Below, piece by piece: positions 1-8,149 of a DNA stretch of 14,974 nt. The first letter of the stretch is position 1; every line of letters starts with the position of its first letter. The position numbers and the translations under genes are program-made. The DNA is from a bacterium (GTDB taxonomy: Bacteria; Krumholzibacteriota; Krumholzibacteriia; LZORAL124-64-63): the NCBI GenBank assembly GCA_018652925.1, contig JABIBH010000185.1, forward strand, positions 1-14,974. The letters run 5' to 3'. The notes beneath the pieces are model-generated. The model was not told the DNA's origin, made no database searches, and saw nothing but the letters and a program-made list of their open reading frames with translations.

Positions 1-72
1 AAGGAGCACTCTGTTTTGCCGAAGTTCAGTAAGGCACAAGAAGTTACACTCTTTATATACTCAGGAGATTGA
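1..72 (+). CDS. Possible 3' end of an upstream gene (partial)
   Basis: Frame 1 is open from the first base to a TGA at 70-72, giving about 23 codons that end in IYSGD. The stop lies one base before the GTG start of the next gene, a spacing that fits the compact gene order seen elsewhere here. Frame 2 is also open to the window edge, so the short length proves little. No family can be assigned from so few residues. This is a tentative call that the preceding gene of the locus ends here. Confidence 0.3.
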   Translation, partial: KEHSVLPKFSKAQEVTLFIYSGD

Positions 73-73
73 T

Positions 74-1276
74 GTGAGTAAACGTATTGCAATGGTTGCA
101 TACACTCATTACCAGACAGACCCTCGCTGCAGGCGTGAGGCGGAGCTTTGTGCTGAAAACGGCTGGCAAGTCGATTTCTACGCATTAAAAACAACAGAGC
201 AGGGCTCTAAGCTGGAAAAATCCGGCGTGAATGTGATTGAAGCAGGGATGGACAGGTATAGAGGAGACTCACCTGTTAAGTATATGTTAAGTTACATTGA
301 GTTTCTTCTTCGGGTTTCATACACAATTTTATTCAACCACATGAAAAACAAATATCAGGTTATTCATGTCAATACAATGCCAGACTTCATGGTGTTTACT
401 GCGTTTATTCCAAAATTCATTTTTGGAGCAAAAGTAATTCTGGATGTTCATGATGTTATGCCAGAAATCTACATGACCAAATTCAAACTTGGACCAAATC
501 ACTGGAAAATCAGACTGATCAGGTTCATCGAAGTTTTCTCTGCCAAAGTTGCAGATGCAGTTTTAGCGGCAGAACATCCAAAGGGCGAATTGCTTGTTGA
601 GCACGGTGTACCTGAGGACAAGGTTTCTGTTTTGCTCAATCTTCCGGATGACTCGATATTTCCGATGAATAAAGAGAAGCCAACAGACCTGCCTGAAAGT
701 CCTGAGGATGAATTCAAGTTGATTTATCATGGAACACTTGCACATCGACTTGGACTTGATCTGGCTGTAGCTGCAATGCCGGCAGTATTGGCTGAATACC
801 CGGGAGCAACATTACGAATAATTGGCGATGGCGATCATTTACCCGAGCTTCACAAAATGGTAGATGAACTTGGGATTAATGAATCGGTCACATTTTCCGA
901 TGCATTTCTACCTCTGGAAACAATTCTACCGGAACTTCAGGCTGCCCATCTTGCTGTTATCCCAACTCGACACGAGATAAGCACAGACTATATGCTTCCG
1001 ACCAAGCTGATAGAATATTTGCGGCTTGGTATCCCGGCTTTGGTTACTCCAACTCGGACAGTTCGATATTATTTTGGAGATATAAGGCCAAATTATCTGG
1101 AAGAAACAACACCTGAAGTTGTAGCCAGCGCAATTATTAACGCCAGACAGGATTACGATAAAATAATGAGCGATACTTTGGTGATGCAGGACGATTTTTT
1201 CTCCAAGTTTGATTGGCCTGTTCACAAACATAGTTATCTGGACTTGCTTGAGAAATTGACGAACGGGAAACAATAA
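74..1276 (+). CDS. Glycosyltransferase family 4-like protein
   Basis: This is probably a cytoplasmic, membrane-associated retaining glycosyltransferase that adds a sugar to a growing lipid-linked glycan. The 400-residue length is normal for the GT-B fold. The N-terminal Rossmann half opens with RIAMVAYTHYQTDPR and contains VILDVHDVMPE. The C-terminal nucleotide-sugar half has LIYHGTL, a GATLRIIGDG strand, and MLPTKLIEYLRLGIPALVTPT (residues 307-327). The second Glu of the family EX7E motif (E314) is present, but the first position is Tyr, as in some GT4 subgroups. The GTG start at 74 is preceded by AGGAG at 63-67 with six-base spacing. The frame stays open upstream to the window edge, so the start rests on that ribosome binding site. 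Only two bases separate it from the CapK-like gene downstream. Donor and acceptor sugars cannot be read from the sequence. Confidence 0.88.
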   Translation: MSKRIAMVAYTHYQTDPRCRREAELCAENGWQVDFYALKTTEQGSKLEKSGVNVIEAGMDRYRGDSPVKYMLSYIEFLLRVSYTILFNHMKNKYQVIHVNTMPDFMVFTAFIPKFIFGAKVILDVHDVMPEIYMTKFKLGPNHWKIRLIRFIEVFSAKVADAVLAAEHPKGELLVEHGVPEDKVSVLLNLPDDSIFPMNKEKPTDLPESPEDEFKLIYHGTLAHRLGLDLAVAAMPAVLAEYPGATLRIIGDGDHLPELHKMVDELGINESVTFSDAFLPLETILPELQAAHLAVIPTRHEISTDYMLPTKLIEYLRLGIPALVTPTRTVRYYFGDIRPNYLEETTPEVVASAIINARQDYDKIMSDTLVMQDDFFSKFDWPVHKHSYLDLLEKLTNGKQ

Positions 1277-1278
1277 TA

Positions 1279-2637
1279 ATGTTGGACTATTTACCTGGTT
1301 TATATCTTCGGAGGTTTGCCATCAAGTTGATGGAGGTTTTGCGCAAAACCGAAGGTATGTCCAATCTCCAGGATCTGGAAAAATCACAATGGCATTCATA
1401 TAATCAACTGGAAGAATTACAGATAAATAATCTGCGTGAGCATTTTATGTGGTGCGAAAAAAATGTACCATTCTGGCAAAAGCAGTTTGCAGAAAGCGGC
1501 TTTAAACCTGATCAACTCTCTTCAATTGACCAGCTTCAGCAATTGCCATTAATGGACAAAAGCATCATTCGTGAAGCAGGAGACACACTTTTTCCGACCG
1601 ATGGACTGGACAGACAGCGTCGGCCAAAATGTACTTCAGGTTCAACTGGAATCCCTCTGAATTATTATCTCGATAGAAAATCACACAGTTTTCTATGGGG
1701 TCATATCTGGAGAGCATGGGGCCAGACAGGCTATAAGCCCGGCGATCTTTATGCAACATTGAGTGGCGGTTCCCTGTTACCGGAACATGTAGATTTCAAG
1801 CAGCGAATATATCTGCTTCTCAGTGGCTGCCTGCATTTACCTAGCTATCATCTCACAGAAAAAATAATGGATGAGTACTGCCTTAATCTGGCCAGAACGA
1901 AGGTTGGATTCATGTATGGGTACCCATCAAGTCTGGAATTATTTGCAAGGTATGTTAACAGTAAATCAGAATCGATTATTCCAGCACAGGCCGTTTTTAC
2001 AACCAGTGAAATGCTAACTACTGAAGCCAGGTCTGAAATTGAAAAAGCCTTTGGGTGTCCGGTATTTGATATCTATGGTTGTAACGATTCCGGTCTCTAC
2101 AGCTTTGAGTGCCAGCATCACAACGGGTTTCATCAGGGTATGGAGAGCTGCTATGTTGAAGTTGTGGACGATGACGGTAACTGTTTGCCAGATGGTAAGA
2201 TAGGCCGCATTGTAACAACTCATTTTGCCAACAGATCTCATCCATTTATTCGTTACATAACAGGCGATGTTGGGGCAATTGATAGATCTCCCTGTGAATG
2301 TGGAAGAGGTCTGATTCGTCTGGTTAACCTTCAAGGCCGCGAGAGGGATTTTGTGCGAACAGAAGATGGCAGGAAAGTGCATGGAGCATTTTTCAATCAC
2401 TTCGAGCCTTTCTACAGCAATAGTTGGATTGAAAGATTTCAGGTTTATCAAAATTCTGTCGGGAAGCTGGAAGTTCGTCTGCAGGTAAAAGAAAAGCCGG
2501 ATCAGGGTGCTGTTGACAAGTTGACAGAAGAGCTCCAGGAGGGGCTTGGAAAAATGGAAATAGTTGTAATATTTACTGATGAAATGGAGTTGACTTCCAC
2601 CGGTAAATTCAGAGTCGTTATCTCTGATGTTGACTAA
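1279..2637 (+). CDS. CapK/PaaK-like adenylate-forming enzyme
   Basis: This 452-residue protein belongs to the phenylacetate-CoA ligase-like branch of the ANL superfamily, which activates a carboxylate with ATP. Visible motifs are the phosphate-binding loop CTSGSTGIPL (118-127), YGCNDSGLYSFEC (266-278), the RYITGD segment (325-330) whose Asp normally contacts the AMP ribose, and CECGRG just after it (339-344). Relatives called CapK recur in capsule and EPS loci. Their substrate is mostly unknown, and acyl or aminoacyl decoration of the sugar is a common guess. The ATG start lies two bases after the upstream TAA. Only a weak GGGAAA precedes it, which suggests translational coupling to the glycosyltransferase. 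Its stop overlaps that of the convergent sulfotransferase gene by four bases. The family assignment is firm and the substrate is open. Confidence 0.87.
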   Translation: MLDYLPGLYLRRFAIKLMEVLRKTEGMSNLQDLEKSQWHSYNQLEELQINNLREHFMWCEKNVPFWQKQFAESGFKPDQLSSIDQLQQLPLMDKSIIREAGDTLFPTDGLDRQRRPKCTSGSTGIPLNYYLDRKSHSFLWGHIWRAWGQTGYKPGDLYATLSGGSLLPEHVDFKQRIYLLLSGCLHLPSYHLTEKIMDEYCLNLARTKVGFMYGYPSSLELFARYVNSKSESIIPAQAVFTTSEMLTTEARSEIEKAFGCPVFDIYGCNDSGLYSFECQHHNGFHQGMESCYVEVVDDDGNCLPDGKIGRIVTTHFANRSHPFIRYITGDVGAIDRSPCECGRGLIRLVNLQGRERDFVRTEDGRKVHGAFFNHFEPFYSNSWIERFQVYQNSVGKLEVRLQVKEKPDQGAVDKLTEELQEGLGKMEIVVIFTDEMELTSTGKFRVVISDVD

Positions 2638-3380
2638 AGCTGTTTTTCTCTCAGGTCCTGTAAGTCCATCATTATATTTTTGATGTATCTTCCCTTAAGA
2701 ATCCCAAGCAAAGCATCGGCAGCCTGAACAAGTTTCCAGTCTCTCTTTTTACTTCTAAACAATGTTTTGTTTCGTCTATCATTCAGCTCTATTCCAAGAA
2801 AATCCTCAAGCCTCTTGAACTCACTATCGGTTGTCATAAGCTCTTGAAAGCCGAGCATAAGATAATCGCTATCATTGTTGTTGATATATTCAATAATGCT
2901 TTCATTGTGTTCAGACCAACGTTTGACGAAATTCAATGCTCTGAATGGATTTTTGTAAAATCTTCGCAAGCCTTCCCATGTAAATCGAGGCCAGATTTCT
3001 CCAGGATGCCTATATATAGCAATAACTTTGTGCTCAGGTAGTTGATTTTGCCAGCATGGCAGTACAAGAGGAGTCCTTGGATCTTTGAAACCCCAGGTTT
3101 TGTAGCTTTCATTGCAATCATTGATAATCTGGTTCATTTGCTCTTTTTGACTATCAGATAGAACTGGATTCTCAGGTTTTACTGTATGTAGAACTGAATA
3201 ATCATCGATATTCAGTATATCCATGTTCAGATGCAGGGAGGATTGCCGCTCATATTTGTTGCCTTTATCATATGAAACATCGACAGGTATGTCATCGCCC
3301 ATGTTAATGCCGGAATGATGCATTATCTGAGAAACTAGTGTTGTTCCAGATTTGTGCATACCAAGTATCATATAAATCAT
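2634..3380 (-). CDS. Sulfotransferase-like protein (PAPS-dependent family)
   Basis: This 248-residue protein resembles bacterial sulfotransferases that move sulfate from PAPS to a carbohydrate hydroxyl. The 5'-phosphosulfate loop is GMHKSGTT (residues 7-14) at the very N-terminus. It is followed by WGFKDPRTPLVLPCW (96-110) and by the 3'-phosphate-binding type segment VIAIYRHPGEIW (119-130). The family's RWSEHN stretch comes next (154-159). The ATG at 3380-3378 was chosen because GGAGG lies five bases upstream. An in-frame start 27 bases further out has no such site and would put extra residues before the P-loop. The gene runs against its neighbours and sits between two forward gene blocks, which suggests separate control or separate acquisition. 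In an EPS locus, sulfation of the polymer is the simplest role, but that is inference. Confidence 0.83.
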   Translation of the reverse strand: MIYMILGMHKSGTTLVSQIMHHSGINMGDDIPVDVSYDKGNKYERQSSLHLNMDILNIDDYSVLHTVKPENPVLSDSQKEQMNQIINDCNESYKTWGFKDPRTPLVLPCWQNQLPEHKVIAIYRHPGEIWPRFTWEGLRRFYKNPFRALNFVKRWSEHNESIIEYINNNDSDYLMLGFQELMTTDSEFKRLEDFLGIELNDRRNKTLFRSKKRDWKLVQAADALLGILKGRYIKNIMMDLQDLREKQL

Positions 3381-3610
3381 ATCTGCCTCCAGATTACCGG
3401 ACAACAAGGTTTGTACTGTTCTTCTTATGATGAAGAGCCCTGCAAGTCAATATAAACCTGTATTTAACGCTAAACTAACTCATAATTTGGTCGATTATTA
3501 TGGAGTGTTTTGACAATATAACTATTGACTAAATCTGTCTTTAGATGTTCTTTTAGCTATTATAGCATGGAAGTGCAACTGTCAAGGCAAGGAAGCCGGG
3601 GGTTGATTTA
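3381..3610. promoter_or_regulatory. Divergent intergenic region with candidate promoters
   Basis: This 230-base AT-rich gap is the only sizeable non-coding stretch, and it divides the sulfotransferase gene from the main EPS operon. On the minus strand, TTGACT (plus-strand 3445-3450) is followed after 17 bases by TAAGAA (3422-3427), a weak but correctly spaced sigma-70-like pair about 40 bases before the ATG. On the plus strand there is a perfect TTGACA at 3510-3515 and a TATTAT at 3558-3563, but neither has a good partner at 16-18 bases. The operon promoter is therefore likely but not pinned down. GGGGG at 3598-3602 is the probable ribosome binding site for the gene starting at 3611. I saw no clear riboswitch or terminator hairpin. 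Confidence 0.4.
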
Positions 3611-4321
3611 ATGAGTGACATTCTTAATGCCAATCGCAATAGTGCTGGTGGTGATGATTTTGAGTACCAGTTAGCTACTGCAGGCAGTGGTGATTTGTAT
3701 CCAGTCCCATCAGGAAATGCTCTGGTCGAAGTTGAGCGTATTGCTGGCGCATTGCTGGATTTACGCCGAGGCAGGGGTGGGCAGGTTATTACATTTGCTT
3801 CGTCAGTACATGGCGAGGGTTCCAGTTTTATTTCCTATAACGTAGCCAGACACATCTCCTACATGATCGGTCAAAAAGTTGCATGGATTGATGCAAATTT
3901 CCGTTCCCCTCAACACGGACTGATTGATGACGGTGTTAACTTCAGAGAACTCTTGGTAGCTCCAGATACTTTCAACGATATTTCCACCGGTGGCGATCTG
4001 ACTCTTATACCTCATGGAAACAGGCACGTAAGAACAACTGATTTACTTGAGAATGATAGTTATCCAGAACTTCTCGCCCGTTTTCAGGACAAATTTGCTA
4101 TAACTATTCTTGATGCACCTCCTGTTTCAGAATCGATTGATGTTGGAAGACTGGCTTTCCCAACTATGGGATTGGTTTTAGTAGTTGAAGCTCGTCGATT
4201 AAAACATCAGGTAATCAAGTATGGTATTGAAAAGTTGAATAGCCAGGGCGTGAACGTCATTGGCACTGTAATAAACAAGATGATTTATGATGTACCTGCA
4301 GCAATTTATAATCGGTTGTAG
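3611..4321 (+). CDS. CpsD/CapB-like EPS ATPase homologue with degenerate Walker A
   Basis: This 236-residue cytoplasmic protein has the fold signatures of bacterial tyrosine kinases (BY-kinases) that pair with Wzz-type co-polymerases to control chain length and export. The N-terminal linker (about 1-45) is followed by VITFASSVHGEGSSF (59-73) where family members have a GEGKST-like Walker A. Here the catalytic lysine is Ser. The Walker A' region VAWIDANFRSP (90-100) and Walker B ITILDAPP (164-171) are recognisable. The C-terminus, YDVPAAIYNRL, has only two tyrosines rather than the usual tyrosine cluster. It may therefore act as a scaffold or pseudokinase for the Wzz-like protein encoded two genes downstream. 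This is the first gene of the long operon, and 16 bases separate it from the export lipoprotein gene. Confidence 0.83.
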   Translation: MSDILNANRNSAGGDDFEYQLATAGSGDLYPVPSGNALVEVERIAGALLDLRRGRGGQVITFASSVHGEGSSFISYNVARHISYMIGQKVAWIDANFRSPQHGLIDDGVNFRELLVAPDTFNDISTGGDLTLIPHGNRHVRTTDLLENDSYPELLARFQDKFAITILDAPPVSESIDVGRLAFPTMGLVLVVEARRLKHQVIKYGIEKLNSQGVNVIGTVINKMIYDVPAAIYNRL

Positions 4322-4337
4322 GCATACGGAGGGAAAA

Positions 4338-5126
4338 ATGTTTTTAATGGCAGGCACAAGAGTAAAACGGGTTGCATTATTTGCGGTGATAGTAGCTCTC
4401 TGTTTTTCTGTCCTGGGTTGCTCTTCTGGTCCCAAGGGATCCAGGGCTCCTCAGCTTATTGAGTATAATGAAGCTGAGATTGCTGCCAGGGATGCTGCAA
4501 AATCTGCAAGATACAGACTACATCCAGGCGATGTTTTTAACATAGATTTCAAGTATATGCTCAATAAAGACAAATTGCAGTTTTTGCGTATTCTTCCAGA
4601 TGGCACAGTAACTTGTGCCGGTGTTGGTGAGGTTGTTGCTGCCGGTCTCACAGTCTCAGAGTTTGATTCTACTTTGACAGAACTGTATGCCAAAGATTTC
4701 AGGGATGCAGAATTATCGGTAATTCTAAAAGAGTTTGCTTCAAGTAAAGTTTATGTTTTTGGGGAAGTCCAAAACCCTGGCCACTATGAGCTGGAAACAT
4801 TGCAAGAGGGGCTGTTGCAGTCTCTGGCAATGGCTGGTGGCTTTGATACTCATGCAGATCGATCTGAAGTTGCATTAATCAGGCTGACTGAAGAAGGATA
4901 TATCTATTACAGCGTTGACTTGTCACATATAGAAGAAGCGTCTTCAATCAGTCCTCTGGCTCTGAGAATCAGACCCAATGACATTATTTATGTACCACGC
5001 TCAAAAATTGGAGATATGTCGTACAAGATTCGTTATCTTCTAGAGCCAGTTGTTTCGATACAAAATTTGTTCTGGGATATATACGCAATTTCTAACATTG
5101 ACAAGGTTGACCGAATTATTCGGTAA
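4338..5126 (+). CDS. Outer-membrane polysaccharide export lipoprotein (Wza-like)
   Basis: This 262-residue protein is predicted to form or line the outer-membrane channel for the polymer. It begins with a basic lipoprotein signal peptide (RVKR, then a hydrophobic run) ending in the lipobox SVLGC, with lipidation at C28. The Poly_export domain follows (about 59-135), starting YRLHPGDVFNIDF and including RILPDGTVTCAGVGEV. One SLBB-type domain comes next (about 137-220) with VYVFGEVQNPGHYEL and LRIRPNDIIYVP. It is shorter than E. coli Wza (379 residues), matching the one-SLBB forms common outside enterobacteria. The ATG at 4338 was chosen because ACGGAGGG lies four bases upstream. An upstream in-frame ATG at 4287 would overlap the preceding gene and add 17 residues before the signal peptide. 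The C-terminal IRYLLEPVVSIQNLFWDIYAI segment may cross or touch the outer membrane. Confidence 0.92.
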   Translation: MFLMAGTRVKRVALFAVIVALCFSVLGCSSGPKGSRAPQLIEYNEAEIAARDAAKSARYRLHPGDVFNIDFKYMLNKDKLQFLRILPDGTVTCAGVGEVVAAGLTVSEFDSTLTELYAKDFRDAELSVILKEFASSKVYVFGEVQNPGHYELETLQEGLLQSLAMAGGFDTHADRSEVALIRLTEEGYIYYSVDLSHIEEASSISPLALRIRPNDIIYVPRSKIGDMSYKIRYLLEPVVSIQNLFWDIYAISNIDKVDRIIR

Positions 5127-5138
5127 GAGGGGACTACA

Positions 5139-6554
5139 GTGAATACGGAAATAAACTCCAAACTCAGCGATGCAAACTCAGATACGCAAATAGGCCTTCG
5201 TGACATAATTGCTATTTTGATACGCCGTAGATATGTAGTACTTGGTGTAGTTATTCCAATCGTTTTGATGTCACTTTTTGGGGCAATGCGATCTACAGAT
5301 ATTGCAATTGCCAACGCCAAAGTAATGATTGAGGGCAAGTCTATCGCTGATCCCAGGTTTGGTCGTAAAACAGTTGATTATGATGTTATGATGAGTTCTG
5401 CAAAACAGTTGGCTATCAGTATGCCTGTAGCTGAACTTGCAGCTGAAGTATTGTGGGATTCAACTTTGGTTCTTGAGCAAGAAGATCGGGAATTCATTGG
5501 GTTTGCTAACAAGAAGCAACTGAGAATCGAGTTGATGGGTGGTGTTGATGCAGGCCAGGTTGGTGAGTCAAATGTTCTGGAAATTGAATTTACTCACCTG
5601 AATACGTTTTTTGCATTGCTTGCGGTTGATGCAATAACAGATGCATATATAAATTTAAACATGAAGAATCAGCAAAATAGTCACGCTTTGGACTACTATA
5701 CAGAACAGATAACTGACCTCCAAACTGAAATAGACAGTTTAATGTTTATGCGTGCAGAAATATTCACAGAAGCAGGATATACTAATCTGAATTCCAATTC
5801 TACTGCAGGAATCGGCCATATCAAGAGTATGGAATACAAGTATTATACTACCAAGTCCGACAGAGTTGGTTTGGAAGCCAGGATTAGAAGTATTAAAGCT
5901 GCAATAAAGAAAAATGAGGAATTTGTACCTGCATTAACATTAGGTGAGAATCAGACAATTCTTGGTAATAGGAGTGCTCTTGACAAAGCTAGGATTGAAC
6001 TTGCAGAGCTAAGAAGTTCATATACTGAAGAGTCTGTCTGGGTGCAGCGACAGATAGAGTTGGTATCGTTTGCAAAAGAACAGCTCATAATAGCAAGAGA
6101 TGCATTTGTTCAGGACCTGGAAATAGAGAAGGCTGGAATTCTAGAGATGGAAAAATCTCTTGAGTCAGCCGTGGCTATTCAAAAAGCTGATCTTATTGGT
6201 TACCCGGAAGTTGAGCGGCTGGTTTCTTCTCTTAATATGAGAATTGATACACAAAGAGATTTGCTGGAAACTCTGCAGATGAAACGAGGAGAGGTCAGGC
6301 TAAGTGCTGAAAGCGATCTCCGAATCAGTAATATTACCAAGCTGGACAAACCAACTCTCACTTCAAATATTGCTGGTGGGCGCAAATTTATTTATGTAAT
6401 TCTAGCTGGAATTCTTGGCCTTGCTCTGGGTCTGGTTGCAGCAATGTTCGTTGAGAATCAGGATCACAGGATATATGACAGCAGACAGGCTGTTCAAATG
6501 TTGGGAGTACCGGTTCTGGGAACTGTCAGTCAGATATCAAAAACCAAAAAGTGA
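5139..6554 (+). CDS. Wzz/GumC-like chain-length and co-polymerase protein
   Basis: This 471-residue inner-membrane protein sets polymer length and bridges the polymerase and the outer-membrane exporter. After a short cytoplasmic tail, the Wzz motif RDIIAILIRRRYVV leads into the first membrane helix (about 32-49). A long periplasmic region follows that is rich in coiled coil (roughly 170-390, for example LQTEIDSLMFMRAEIF and LVSSLNMRIDTQRDLLE). A Pro-containing LDKPTLTSN segment precedes the second helix (about 416-438), and the cytoplasmic end carries YDSRQAVQMLGVPVLGTV. That end resembles the junction where some homologues fuse to a BY-kinase; here the kinase-like domain is separate. The GTG start at 5139 follows AAGAGGGG. 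The stop at 6552-6554 directly follows two A5 runs, and the +1 frame continues for 45 more codons, so a longer original C-terminus is possible (see findings). Confidence 0.9.
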   Translation: MNTEINSKLSDANSDTQIGLRDIIAILIRRRYVVLGVVIPIVLMSLFGAMRSTDIAIANAKVMIEGKSIADPRFGRKTVDYDVMMSSAKQLAISMPVAELAAEVLWDSTLVLEQEDREFIGFANKKQLRIELMGGVDAGQVGESNVLEIEFTHLNTFFALLAVDAITDAYINLNMKNQQNSHALDYYTEQITDLQTEIDSLMFMRAEIFTEAGYTNLNSNSTAGIGHIKSMEYKYYTTKSDRVGLEARIRSIKAAIKKNEEFVPALTLGENQTILGNRSALDKARIELAELRSSYTEESVWVQRQIELVSFAKEQLIIARDAFVQDLEIEKAGILEMEKSLESAVAIQKADLIGYPEVERLVSSLNMRIDTQRDLLETLQMKRGEVRLSAESDLRISNITKLDKPTLTSNIAGGRKFIYVILAGILGLALGLVAAMFVENQDHRIYDSRQAVQMLGVPVLGTVSQISKTKK

Positions 6555-6670
6555 GATTGAAGACGATAAAAGCGTAACTTTGGTATTGAAAGCTATGAGT
6601 TTACTTTACTGTGTATTGTTGGAGTTGCAAATTGTTATTGAGTGGAATGTTTCCGTAAGTAGGATTGGCG
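6555..6670 (+). other. Unusual intra-operon gap, possible displaced coding tail of the Wzz-like gene
   Basis: This gap is 116 bases long, whereas other junctions in the operon overlap or are 12-16 bases apart. The frame +1 to the Wzz-like gene stays open through it to a TAA at 6685-6687. It would encode an acidic stretch, SEIEDDKS, then a hydrophobic run, LVLKAMSLLYCVLLELQIVI. AGGA at 6661-6664 is the probable ribosome binding site of the next gene. I see no convincing promoter or terminator. Confidence 0.4.
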
Positions 6671-8149
6671 GTGTCCGATATGTATAATAAGGACAAACAA
6701 CATATTGGAAAACCCAACCGACAAGAACTCGGATGGAGCTTGTTCTCACCAGCAGTTGTGGGCCTTATTTTTACAATTATTGCTGTATTGTTTTCTTTTA
6801 TAATTTACAATTATCTTGATTTTACTAAAATGCCATTGGCAATTGTTGGGTTAATGGGTTTTGTGTTTCTTGCATCTGTGTCAATAAAAGATCCAGGAAA
6901 AGTCGCTCTGGTCTGGTTTTTTGCAATGTCCGGATTTCAGTCTACCGGTATGATAGTTATGCCGGGAATGCCTGATTTTACTTATGCCAGACTTTTTATG
7001 GTTTGGGTTCTATTTATTCTTCTTATCAGATTTACTGTTCAAGGTAAAGCGCCAAAGGGTCCATATATGGCAGACTTTGGTTTTATTGCTTATGCAGTAT
7101 ACCTTCTTATCCAGTTGTCAGTACATGATATTCATCTATTTCATCAATGGTATACTTCAACATTGACTCCATTGATAGCATATTTATTTGCAAAAAATGT
7201 TTTTACAAAAGGGAAGCAGATAAGTCAATTATTTTGGGTTCTGGTTATTCCAACATTTTATTTTACAATAACTGCAATTGGCGAACATTATGTAATACCG
7301 GAACTTGTGTGGCCTAAAAAAATTCTAGATCCGGAAATTGGTAACTGGTGGGCAGGACGAGCACGTGGTCCATTTCTTCAAACTGCGGTTTTTGGTTACA
7401 TACTTGGCATGTTTGCATTAACTCAAATATATTTGATTACAAGACCATACAGAAGGTTTTTGAAATTAATACTTGGAATTAGCATCGCTGGGGCATTGTT
7501 AGCACTCTTTTTTACCTATACAAGAGGTGGTTGGGCTGCAATGGCAGTTGGCTTGATTACCTTGGCAGTCATGCGTAAAAGATTTATGCCAATACTTATT
7601 TCGGTTGCTGTTGTGGGAGCATTATTATTATCTGCCGGAATTTTGCAGTCAACAGGTGGAGAAGATCTGGAAGATCGTTTTTCCAATACAGATACAATTG
7701 AAAACAGACTTGGTATTATCTCTGCATCTACCAATGTGGTTTTGGACTACCCTTTATTTGGGATGGGATATTTTCAGTTCAGAGAAAAAGGTGGAGAGTA
7801 CCTGAAAGGTCTGTACTTTCCTTTTTATGGATATATAAAGAATAAAAATGTTCGACATGTTGTTATTCATGATATGTACTTCGGGAGAGCCGCTGAAGAG
7901 GGTCTTGTTGGAGTATTATTATTATTAATTTATGTATTTGGTGTAGGTAGATCATTTATTATAAAATGGCGTTTGAATCCTCAGGAACCATGGTTCAACA
8001 GGGATTTGCTTGCCATATTCATGAGTGTGATAATGCTTTATCTGGCAGGTGGAATGTTCATTGATCCACGTTACTTTGATCTCCCCAATGCTATACCTGC
8101 ATTTTTTGCAGGCCTGATAACTGGTTACGGTAATGACAGATACAAATAA
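6671..8149 (+). CDS. O-antigen ligase/Wzy-family polymerase, integral membrane
   Basis: This protein of about 492 residues has roughly a dozen hydrophobic segments across most of its length. It carries the features of the Wzy_C/WaaL family, which joins undecaprenyl-linked repeats on the periplasmic side. FTYTRGGWAAMAVGL (from residue 281) matches the family's TxSRG(A/G)W-type helix. The periplasmic loop has NRLGII (345-350) and YPLFGMGYFQFRE, and HDMYFGRAAEEGLVGVLLLL (from residue 400) matches the conserved His-containing segment before the last helices. Within a Wzz/flippase/exporter operon, polymerase is more likely than ligase. Start choice: GTG at 6671 has AGGA six bases upstream; TTG 6665 and ATG 6680 are in-frame alternatives with poorer spacing. 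It overlaps the flippase gene by 17 bases. Confidence 0.87.
   Translation: MSDMYNKDKQHIGKPNRQELGWSLFSPAVVGLIFTIIAVLFSFIIYNYLDFTKMPLAIVGLMGFVFLASVSIKDPGKVALVWFFAMSGFQSTGMIVMPGMPDFTYARLFMVWVLFILLIRFTVQGKAPKGPYMADFGFIAYAVYLLIQLSVHDIHLFHQWYTSTLTPLIAYLFAKNVFTKGKQISQLFWVLVIPTFYFTITAIGEHYVIPELVWPKKILDPEIGNWWAGRARGPFLQTAVFGYILGMFALTQIYLITRPYRRFLKLILGISIAGALLALFFTYTRGGWAAMAVGLITLAVMRKRFMPILISVAVVGALLLSAGILQSTGGEDLEDRFSNTDTIENRLGIISASTNVVLDYPLFGMGYFQFREKGGEYLKGLYFPFYGYIKNKNVRHVVIHDMYFGRAAEEGLVGVLLLLIYVFGVGRSFIIKWRLNPQEPWFNRDLLAIFMSVIMLYLAGGMFIDPRYFDLPNAIPAFFAGLITGYGNDRYK

Noticed and set aside
2014..2451. Long antisense ORF of 145 codons inside the CapK-like gene
   Set aside because: The plus-strand frame carries all the ANL-family motifs through this stretch, and the antisense product shows no recognisable domain.
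3381..3407. Longer start for the sulfotransferase
   Set aside because: The start at 3380 has GGAGG at five-base spacing and places the P-loop at the very N-terminus, as usual for the family.
3510..3563. TTGACA and TATTAT as one sigma-70 promoter
   Set aside because: They are 42 bases apart, far beyond the 16-18 base spacing, so they cannot form one promoter.
4287..4337. Upstream ATG for the export lipoprotein gene
   Set aside because: It would overlap the CpsD-like gene and place 17 residues ahead of a normal lipoprotein signal peptide. The ATG at 4338 has a strong GGAGGG site.
6415..6687. A 90-codon forward ORF overlapping the end of the Wzz-like gene
   Set aside because: Its first part is out of frame with clear Wzz coding sequence, so it is not a separate gene. 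Only the part after the A5 runs is of interest, as a possible frameshifted extension.
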